Shown here in pieces: positions 1 to 4,455 of a DNA stretch of 5,030 nucleotides (positions within the stretch are counted from its first letter, which is position 1; every line of letters begins with the position of its first letter). The notes beneath the pieces were generated by a model, which was not told the origin of the DNA, made no database searches, and worked only from the letters and a program-made list of their open reading frames with translations. The stretch spans positions 1 to 5,030 of the forward strand of contig SLOW01000013.1 of assembly GCA_007132315.1 (NCBI GenBank), in the 5' to 3' direction. The position numbers and the translations under genes were made by a program. Source of the stretch: Opitutales bacterium (GTDB lineage: Bacteria; Verrucomicrobiota; Verrucomicrobiia; Opitutales; T3Sed10-336).

Positions 1-100
1 ACCGAAAATCGAATCGAAAACAGAAACCTTGTAGTGGAGACCTATGGTCGCTTATCAACGACTTACGTGAAAATCGGGCTCCAGTTGAGAAAGTCGGGCT
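1..100. mobile_element. Possible end of an insertion element or rearranged segment abutting the yeeE-like gene
   Basis: At about position 98-105 the minus-strand protein stops resembling YeeE/YedE. From there to the window edge the DNA is more AT-rich and encodes nothing recognisable in any frame I read. An imperfect tandem repeat lies at the boundary (68-103). This is what the terminal non-coding strip of an inserted element would look like, but no transposase, complete inverted repeat or target duplication can be seen inside the window. A deletion fusion or an assembly join would look the same. Confidence 0.3.
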
Positions 101-493
101 AGTCTTCAAGGCAGGGTAAAAGGCATTGTAGAGCGACGCCCCCGCGAGCATTCCGACAATACCGAACGCCGCGTGCCACCGCCCCTCCCCGAGCGCACCG
201 ACGGCGGTGCCCGGACAGAGCCCGAGAAGTCCCCAGCCGATTCCGAAAAGCAGACCTCCGACTATGTTCGCTCCGAGGATGGTCTGCTTGATGCTCATCG
301 AGACCATCCCGATGTCATGCAAGAGATAGAGACCGACCATTCCCGTAAGAATGGCCGAGAGCATGAACTTGAAGATGGTCATGTCGATGAGGCGCAACGC
401 GCCCAGTTGCTTTTCGTAGCGCAGCACCCTCCCCTTTTGGAGAAGAAAACCGAAAGCGAGGCCGGTGAGAAATCCCATAATGAGCAGTTTCAT
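1..493 (-). CDS. YeeE/YedE family membrane protein, second half of split transporter; C-terminus replaced, runs off window
   Basis: Inner-membrane protein of the YeeE/YedE (TsuA-like) family, whose characterised members take up thiosulfate or related sulfur compounds. The ATG at 493-491 overlaps the stop of the upstream half by four bases (ATGA) and has a GGAGGA ribosome site about eight bases upstream, so translation is probably coupled. Residues 1-130 are typical: an N-terminal hydrophobic segment followed by LLQKGRVLRYEKQLGALRL, a DMTIFKFMLSAIL helix, GGLLFGIGWGLLG, then LCPGTAVGALGEGRW at about 92-106. Cys93 lies in the CPGT motif, a position comparable to the conserved cysteines of the family. 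After YPALKTS (about 126-132) the usual continuation, which normally contains a WGD..GKITLP-like stretch and a further hydrophobic end, is missing. Instead a basic, non-hydrophobic sequence stays open through position 2, so the stop is outside the window. Family assignment is firm; the protein is probably a disrupted or chimeric product. Confidence 0.8.
   Translation of the reverse strand, partial: MKLLIMGFLTGLAFGFLLQKGRVLRYEKQLGALRLIDMTIFKFMLSAILTGMVGLYLLHDIGMVSMSIKQTILGANIVGGLLFGIGWGLLGLCPGTAVGALGEGRWHAAFGIVGMLAGASLYNAFYPALKTSPTFSTGARFSRKSLISDHRSPLQGFCFRFDFR
68..103. repeat. Imperfect tandem repeat, two 18-nt units, at the yeeE homology break
   Basis: Unit one (68-85) reads TGAAAATCGGGCTCCAGT and unit two (86-103) reads TGAGAAAGTCGGGCTAGT. 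They share the core TCGGGCT and the flanking TGA and AGT, with one small insertion and one small deletion between them. Repeated motifs of this size are common at the termini of insertion sequences, where transposase binds. The function here is unknown, but the position exactly at the break in family similarity is suggestive. Confidence 0.5.
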
Positions 494-1011
494 GACCGTT
501 TTCCTCCATAAATGAGATTCGCGACGATAAGCCCCCCCGCGAAAAAGCAGGCGAGCGAAATAAACCCGCTGAGAGAAAGCTGCATCAGCCCGCTGAGGCC
601 GTGCCCGCTCGGACAGCCGTCGGCCAACCGTGCGCCAAACATGGCGAAGGCCCCGCCGACAAAGGCGACCGCCCCGCGTTTCCAAACATTGTCGCCAAAA
701 CGGCCGGCCCACATCGGCGGAACACCTTCCGATTTGAAAGAGCGGTCGCTCCACGCGGCCGCTGCGGCTCCGGCGAGGAGTCCGACGAGAAGCATGATCT
801 GCCAGTCGAGCCGCAGGCCGACAGACTGGTAGTATTCGCTCTGCGCGACAAGCTCCGGCGCGAAGATTTGCTCCACCGCTCCCGCCGCACGCACAAAGCT
901 CGTCGACGCACCGAGAAACTGTCCGGTGATGACCACTGACAGAATGGCCACGATTCCGACCATGGCCCCGGCCAGATAGGGATTCCATCCGTCTCCAATT
1001 GATAGTCTCAT
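490..1011 (-). CDS. YeeE/YedE family membrane protein, first half of split transporter
   Basis: A 173-residue integral membrane protein of the YeeE/YedE (sulf_transp) family, likely one half of a two-subunit importer for thiosulfate or another small sulfur compound. It opens with WNPYLAGAMVGIVAILSV and GQFLGASTSFVRAAG, followed by a loop (about 48-66) and a helix at about 69-87. Then come VPPMWAGRFG and a helix ending in AMFGARLADGCPSGHGLSG (about 123-141). The last segment is LSLSGFISLACFFAGG. Cys133 in DGCPSGHG matches the conserved cysteine motif used for substrate relay in characterised YeeE proteins; the role here is inferred. Length is normal for the split type. The ATG start has AAGGCAGG just upstream on the minus strand. 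The gene sits directly before its partner half with a four-base overlap. I see no clear promoter upstream, where the DNA holds pseudogene remains. Confidence 0.88.
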   Translation of the reverse strand: MRLSIGDGWNPYLAGAMVGIVAILSVVITGQFLGASTSFVRAAGAVEQIFAPELVAQSEYYQSVGLRLDWQIMLLVGLLAGAAAAAWSDRSFKSEGVPPMWAGRFGDNVWKRGAVAFVGGAFAMFGARLADGCPSGHGLSGLMQLSLSGFISLACFFAGGLIVANLIYGGKRS

Positions 1012-1087
1012 AACCTGCCTTCCGTTTGTGTTTTACAATGACCTGACAACAATGGCGCCCTTTTCCATGCAGACTCTCGGTCCATGA

Positions 1088-1213
1088 AAAGCCGCCGCCG
1101 CCAAAGCCACCACGAAGGTCCTCCCCGATTTGAGCGGCAAGTTTGATGGCCTGGCCCTCTGGATCCCGATCCCCTGCGGGTCGATTTCGAGTGTGGTTTT
1201 TGTCGCACGGTCG
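1088..1213 (+). pseudogene. Glyceraldehyde-3-phosphate dehydrogenase fragment (catalytic domain piece)
   Basis: The plus-strand frame from 1088 encodes about 42 residues beginning KAAAAKATTKVLPDLSGK, then FDGLALWIPIP and CGSISSVVFVARS. This aligns along its length with the conserved GAPDH segment that follows the catalytic cysteine region: T-GAAKAVGKVLPELKGK, then L-GMA-RVPTP and GSVVDL. In the family the arginine of RVPTP contacts substrate phosphate; here it is tryptophan. A TGA stop (1085-1087) immediately precedes the fragment in frame. No Rossmann domain, catalytic SCTTN motif or C-terminal domain is present in the window. The frame stays open to 1366, but that extension lies antisense to another better-supported fragment and is probably meaningless. 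The fragment lies opposite to and just upstream of the yeeE-like pair. It is read as a degraded remnant of a gapA-type gene. Confidence 0.6.
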
Positions 1214-1231
1214 AGTGGCTTTGAGCTGGGA

Positions 1232-1488
1232 TCAATCGATTTCAGCCTCTATACGGTAGAAGAGCTTGTCCTTGCTTTCACCGGGATCGTCGATAAACGG
1301 CCCGCTGCCGCTCGGTATCGATTCTTGACCGGCGACCGGCTTCCAAACCTCCAGGTCTTCCGATGACGAAAGTGTGTAGTTTCGGCGAACAGAGTCAGGG
1401 GCGAAATAAAGTGTGATATTCTCATCTACCTCCATTCTCTCTATTTCGAAACCGAACAGATGGTCAGGGTTTTACTCCGGGATTTCAT
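1232..1488 (-). pseudogene. Fragment of secreted protein with Verrucomicrobiota-type C-terminal beta domain; frame broken
   Basis: The clear open frame runs from 1435 to 1232 (67 residues). It includes MEVDENITLYFAPDSVRRN and YTLSSSEDLEVWKPV, a GSGPFIDD turn, and ends KLFYRIEAEID before TGA. The pattern of a YT-xSSxDLxxW strand, a G-F-D turn and a closing FYR strand is typical of a short domain at the C-terminus of many secreted Verrucomicrobiota and Planctomycetota proteins. The same frame continues protein-like upstream of Met1435 (NPDHLFGFEIER) to a TAA at about 1474-1472. Beyond that is KEVTYEIPE, so one reading is a longer gene with a nonsense codon. Another reading is a start at ATG 1488, which has an ideal ribosome site, with one missing A in the AAAA run near 1470 shifting the frame. 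No signal peptide is visible. The exact family is uncertain. Confidence 0.5.
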
Positions 1489-1515
1489 AAGTTACCTCCT
1501 TTACGCTTATTTATA
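1488..1515 (-). promoter_or_regulatory. Strong ribosome binding site with possible -10 box for a minus-strand ORF
   Basis: On the minus strand AAAGGAGGT (1502-1494) is a near-perfect complement of the 16S rRNA tail, and six bases separate AGGAGG from ATG at 1488-1486. A TATAAAT stretch (1515-1509) just upstream could be a -10 box, though I see no good -35. The ATG opens only a 15-codon peptide (MKSRSKTLTICSVSK) before TAG. That peptide would join the longer frame downstream if one A were added to the AAAA run. The match could also be chance, because the same bases read as sensible codons (KEVT) in the downstream protein's frame. Confidence 0.4.
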
Positions 1516-1528
1516 AGGAAAATGGCTC

Positions 1529-1576
1529 TTCGGACCGGTGGGCGCTGACCCCTGAAAGCCGGTTCGAAACAGCGCC
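1529..1576 (+). repeat. Two overlapping (crossing) inverted repeats
   Basis: TTCGGACCGG (1529-1538) can pair with CCGGTTCGAA (1559-1568): ten pairs in plus-strand RNA, one of them G-U. GGCGCTG (1541-1547) can pair with CAGCGCC (1570-1576): seven perfect pairs. The arms interleave, so the two hairpins exclude each other unless a pseudoknot forms. The single base between 1568 and 1570 makes a full classical pseudoknot geometrically hard. Neither is followed by a T-run, so a simple terminator is unlikely. The function is unknown. Confidence 0.45.
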
Positions 1577-1621
1577 GTCATGTCATTTCAAAAATTATTA
1601 CAGACCCAAGGGCGGATCAAG

Positions 1622-1662
1622 CACGCCATTCGATAAACTCAAGATCCGGGCAGGTTTCGACA
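1622..1662. repeat. Possible degenerate REP-like palindromic element
   Basis: The minus strand reads CTGCCCGGATCTTGAGTTTA followed by TCGAATGG. This resembles the common dispersed intergenic palindrome family whose core is roughly CCTGAGCTTGTCGAA, although two short insertions and a few changes separate them. The plus strand carries a second TTTCGACAA motif (1654-1662). No second copy is visible in the window, so the assignment rests on resemblance alone. Confidence 0.22.
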
Positions 1663-1871
1663 ACAAATGCGCCGGGGCAATGCCTACCGCAGTTCATGAC
1701 GAATATGAACGTAACAACCGGAAAAAATAAATGACCGCGGCCGTAAGCCCGCCGGATTTCCAGGCATTTTCTGAGGGATCGCCGTTCAAGGAACGTTTAA
1801 ATCAAGAACGAGCCATAAACACAGCAACGCCTGTTGGCTTGCGAGGTCTGCGGTGCCGGCTATTTTGCACA

Positions 1872-2039
1872 ATGAAAGAAATCAAAGCATACATGCGAAC
1901 CGACGTCCTGTCATCCGTCGCCGCCTCGCTGGGGAAGCTTGAAGGCGTGTCGGGGATGTCGGTAGTTCGAGTTTACGGTTTCGGTCGAACCGTTCAGCTT
2001 GGGCTGGTTCGCGGGAGTGTTGATCGCGGGAATCTATAA
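1872..2039 (+). pseudogene. Truncated P-II-like regulatory protein
   Basis: From ATG 1872 the frame encodes MKEIKAYMRTDVLSSVAASL, then a GKLEGVSGMSV stretch and VRVYGFGRT (about 32-40). This is the N-terminal beta-alpha-beta unit of a P-II family protein: the MKEIKAYIRP-like start, a helix, and the strand ending in GFGR just before the T-loop. Family members are about 100-115 residues trimers that bind effector nucleotides and regulate transporters or enzymes. Here similarity ends at residue 40 and 16 unrelated residues (VQLGLVRG...) lead to a stop, so the T-loop, both Walker-like segments and the C-terminal half are gone. No good ribosome site precedes 1872. A longer frame starts at 1731, but its first 47 residues look non-coding. 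A functional regulator is unlikely. Confidence 0.68.
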
Positions 2040-2064
2040 TCTCTCTCTCCGCATGGGGAAATAA
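1966..2064 (+). pseudogene. C-terminal tail of an unidentified membrane protein
   Basis: One base out of frame from the P-II-like fragment, the plus strand is open from 1966 to a TAA at 2062-2064. From about 1990 it encodes PFSLGWFAGVLIAGIYNL followed by a short basic end (SLRMGK). This has the look of a last transmembrane helix with a positively charged cytoplasmic tail. Its start coincides with the point where P-II similarity stops (about 1990), which is what a deletion joining two neighbouring genes would leave. I do not recognise the transporter family. The tail ends 12 bases before the permease start. Confidence 0.38.
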
Positions 2065-2076
2065 CTCAGCAGCCGC

Positions 2077-3417
2077 ATGGAAAATACGTCCGACAGAACT
2101 TCGAAATACCAGGCGGACAGCCTCTCGCTGATCGGTGCGATTGCCTTGGGGACCGGCGTGATGATCGGCGCGGGGATTTTCGCGCTGACTGGCCAGATGG
2201 CGGAGATGACGGGAAGCCTGTTTCCTCTGGCGTTCCTTTCCGCCGCGCTGATCGTCTCGTTCAGCGCCTACTCCTACGTCAAATTGTCCAATGCCTACCC
2301 GTCCGCCGGCGGAATCGGCATGTATCTGGAAAAAGCGTACGGCCGAACCCTGACCACCGCCTTCCATGCCCTGTTGATGTATTTTTCCATGGTGATCGCC
2401 CAGAGCTTTCTGGCGCGGACCTTTGGATCCTACACTCTGCAATTGTTTGAAATCGATGACAGCAGCGTGCTGGTTCCCGTGCTGGGGGTGGGACTGTTGC
2501 TGGCGGCCTTTCTGCTCAATCTGTCCGTCAATCGTTGGATTCAGGGAGTCGCCTCGGTGCTCGGTTTCATCAAGATCGGCGGCATCGTGTTGTTTGGCGT
2601 GGTCGGGGTGCTGGTGGCGGACTCGGTGGAAGTAAATTTCTCGGTCGCGGATCCCGGTGCATCACTGATCGGTTTTCTCGGAGCCACGGCGCTCGGCATT
2701 CTGGCCTTTAAAGGGTTTACCACCATCACCAACAGCGGTTCGGAACTGAAAAACCCGCACCGGAACCTGGGCAGAGCCATTATGATCTCAATCGCCCTTT
2801 GTGTGGTGATCTATGCGCTGGTGGGCTTTGCGGTCTCCAGCAACCTGTCGCTGGGGGAGATCATCGAAACGCGCGACTACTCGCTGGCCGCAGCGGCCCG
2901 GCCGGCACTGGGAGAATACGCGGTTTGGTTTACGGTCATCCTGGCCATGCTGGCCACCTCGGGTGGCATCATTGCCAGCATTTTCGCGGTGTCACGCATG
3001 CTGGCCATGCTGACCGAGATGAAGCTGGTTCCCCACCGCCACTTCCACATGCCAGGCAGCATTCAGAAGCATGCGCTGGTCTATACGATCGTGCTGGGAT
3101 TGCTGCTGACGGCATTCTTCGACTTGTCCCGTATCGCGGCGCTGGGCATTATCTTTTATCTGATCATGGACATTGCCATTCACTGGGGGGTGCTGCGCCA
3201 CCTGAGAAAAGAGGTGGGTGCCAATCCAGTGATTCCGGTCATGGCAATTGTTCTGGATCTGATCGTCCTCGGCGGCTTTCTCTGGGCAAAAATCGCCTCG
3301 GATCCATTGGTCCTCATCGTGGCGGCAGCCGTCATGGCGGCGATCCTGATTGCGGAGTTTTTCTTCCTCAGAACACGCCCCTCCGAGGGCCAGCCGGAGC
3401 ATAAGGATTCCGGCTGA
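2077..3417 (+). CDS. APC-superfamily amino-acid permease
   Basis: A 446-residue integral membrane transporter of the amino acid-polyamine-organocation superfamily, probably a proton-coupled amino-acid importer or antiporter; the substrate cannot be read from sequence. The family hallmark sits in helix 1 at about 25-40, GTGVMIGAGIFALTGQ, whose glycine-rich break binds the substrate backbone. Helix 2 is followed by YVKLSNAYPSAGGIGMYLEK (about 67-86), the usual P-x-x-G-G-x-Y loop. Helix 6 and its exit are ALGILAFKGFTTITNSGSE then LKNPHRNLGRAI (about 205-235), matching the family's F-AF-GF-----E--NP-R-I--AI signature; the usual glutamate pair is partly replaced by SGSE. Further helices at about 283-312 (with SIFAVSRML), 333-349, 352-372, 383-404 and 409-430 bring the count to about twelve. 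Length is normal. No strong ribosome site precedes ATG 2077, though GGGGAA lies 17-22 bases upstream. It is the first intact gene of the plus-strand run. Confidence 0.87.
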   Translation: MENTSDRTSKYQADSLSLIGAIALGTGVMIGAGIFALTGQMAEMTGSLFPLAFLSAALIVSFSAYSYVKLSNAYPSAGGIGMYLEKAYGRTLTTAFHALLMYFSMVIAQSFLARTFGSYTLQLFEIDDSSVLVPVLGVGLLLAAFLLNLSVNRWIQGVASVLGFIKIGGIVLFGVVGVLVADSVEVNFSVADPGASLIGFLGATALGILAFKGFTTITNSGSELKNPHRNLGRAIMISIALCVVIYALVGFAVSSNLSLGEIIETRDYSLAAAARPALGEYAVWFTVILAMLATSGGIIASIFAVSRMLAMLTEMKLVPHRHFHMPGSIQKHALVYTIVLGLLLTAFFDLSRIAALGIIFYLIMDIAIHWGVLRHLRKEVGANPVIPVMAIVLDLIVLGGFLWAKIASDPLVLIVAAAVMAAILIAEFFFLRTRPSEGQPEHKDSG

Positions 3418-3453
3418 TATCTCCCGGCAAACAGATGAAGGAAGCTGGCAAAG

Positions 3454-4422
3454 ATGAAAGATGATCGCCATTTCCGTGAAGTCCCGCTCTCGCCCGCTCG
3501 GCAAGCGTGGTTGATGCTCGTGGTGATCACGCCGATGGCCGCGTGTTATCCGGCGATCAAAACCGGCCTGGAGTTCGCGCCGTCGTTGCGGTTTGGGGGA
3601 TTGCGCACGCTCGTGGGCGGCCTGGCGCTCCTCCTCGTGCTGGTGATTCGTCGAGAACCGCTATGGCCGGAGGCGCGCCTGGTCCGGTGGATCCTGCCGT
3701 TGGGATTGGTGGCCACCACGTTGACCTTCGGGGCCATGTTCGCGAGCCCGGCCTATACCGGCGCGGGTATCGGTTCCGTATTGGGCAACACCCAACCGCT
3801 CATCATCGTCGTGCTGGCGGCCCTGTTTCTCAGCGAAAGAATCGGGTGGAGCAAGGGGCTGGCGCTGGGATTGGGATTGGCCGGTGTAACTCTTCTGGCT
3901 TTGCCCTCGTTGCGCGAGCAAAGCGGACATCCTCTACTCGGCGCAATGCTGGCACTGGGAGCCTCGGCCAGCGCGGCCGTGGCCAGCGTGGCCGTGAAAA
4001 GGCTTCGCCCCGGCAAAGATCTCATGGCGCTGACCGGATGGCAACTGGTCGCCGGAAGCGTCGTTCTGCTCGGTTTGTCAGCGGTGTTTGAGCCGCGGGA
4101 GACGATTGCGTGGACGGGCGGTTTTGTCGGTCTCCTGCTCTTTCTGGCGCTGGCCGGCACCGCGATGAGCACCTGGCTTTGGTTCTGGCTGTTGCAACGA
4201 TCCGAAACCGGCCGCCTTTCGTTGTATTTGTTCCTGGTCCCGGTGTTCGGACTGTTGATCGCCATCAGTCTCTTTGGAGAACGCTTCAACGCGTTGCAGG
4301 GGGGCGGCGTGGCGTTTATCTTAATGGCTGTCGCTCTCTCCGTGTATGCCGGTCGGTCCGGACCAGTCCGGCGGAGCAATCAAGCGGGTGGGATGCCCTC
4401 GATCGAACCGCTGCGACCATAA
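3454..4422 (+). CDS. EamA-family (DMT superfamily) transporter
   Basis: A 322-residue inner-membrane protein with two tandem EamA repeats and about ten helices, of the drug/metabolite transporter superfamily; relatives such as RhaT, YdcZ or amino-acid and metabolite exporters move small compounds. The first repeat spans about 18-150, with the short amphipathic FGGLRTLVGG element at 47-56, and closes with the diagnostic GNTQPLIIVVLAALFLSER (111-129). The second repeat spans about 160-300 and closes with the matching VPVFGLLIAISLFGERF (262-278), where P-F-G and GE correspond to the same motif. The tail after about 300 is hydrophilic. AAGGAAG lies about 11 bases before the ATG. The gene begins 36 bases after the permease stop and ends 33 bases before the acetate kinase start, so it is probably co-transcribed. 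The substrate is unknown; export of an amino acid or intermediate would fit the neighbouring permease. Confidence 0.87.
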   Translation: MKDDRHFREVPLSPARQAWLMLVVITPMAACYPAIKTGLEFAPSLRFGGLRTLVGGLALLLVLVIRREPLWPEARLVRWILPLGLVATTLTFGAMFASPAYTGAGIGSVLGNTQPLIIVVLAALFLSERIGWSKGLALGLGLAGVTLLALPSLREQSGHPLLGAMLALGASASAAVASVAVKRLRPGKDLMALTGWQLVAGSVVLLGLSAVFEPRETIAWTGGFVGLLLFLALAGTAMSTWLWFWLLQRSETGRLSLYLFLVPVFGLLIAISLFGERFNALQGGGVAFILMAVALSVYAGRSGPVRRSNQAGGMPSIEPLRP

Positions 4423-4455
4423 AATCATCGTTCACGGAAAAGGTAAAAACCCGAC

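Larger units (their letters stand above)
1500..1871. other. Non-coding or degraded stretch between the minus-strand and plus-strand genes
   Basis: No convincing gene lies here. The longest plus-strand frame (from ATG 1731) has a low-complexity composition unlike a protein until it reaches the P-II-like start at 1872. The part from about 1580 to 1735 is visibly richer in A and T than the flanking genes. The stretch contains the overlapping inverted repeats at 1529-1576 and the palindrome-like element at 1622-1662, described separately. No recognisable tRNA, riboswitch or uridine-rich terminator was found. Confidence 0.5.

Noticed and set aside
1012..1243. A minus-strand reading (frame ending in TAA near 1036) opposite the GAPDH fragment, containing KTTLEIDPQGIGIQ
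   Set aside because: It has no start codon with a ribosome site and no family I recognise. The opposite strand gives a clear GAPDH alignment, so this is probably an antisense shadow.
1556..1580. GGTTCGAAAC resembling a tRNA T-loop
   Set aside because: No matching T-stem, anticodon arm or acceptor stem can be formed from the surrounding bases.
1617..1697. Short minus-strand ORF MNCGRHCPGAFVVETC... of 26 residues
   Set aside because: It has no ribosome site, and its cysteine-proline part coincides with the REP-like palindrome, whose translations commonly look like C-P-E-L-V-E-G. A real peptide is not supported.
1731..1871. N-terminal extension of the P-II-like frame back to ATG 1731
   Set aside because: The 47 extra residues show no family similarity and unremarkable composition, while P-II proteins characteristically begin at the MKEIKAY start found at 1872.
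1882..2442. 186-residue minus-strand ORF
   Set aside because: It lies antisense to the P-II fragment and the permease N-terminus, is very rich in R, Q, H and G without domain pattern, and is a shadow of the real coding strand.
2799..3404. 201-residue plus-strand ORF in another frame of the permease
   Set aside because: It is fully inside the permease gene, whose own frame gives twelve convincing helices and family motifs.
3753..4379. 208-residue minus-strand ORF opposite the EamA gene
   Set aside because: It is antisense to a well-supported transporter and has a composition typical of GC-rich antisense frames.
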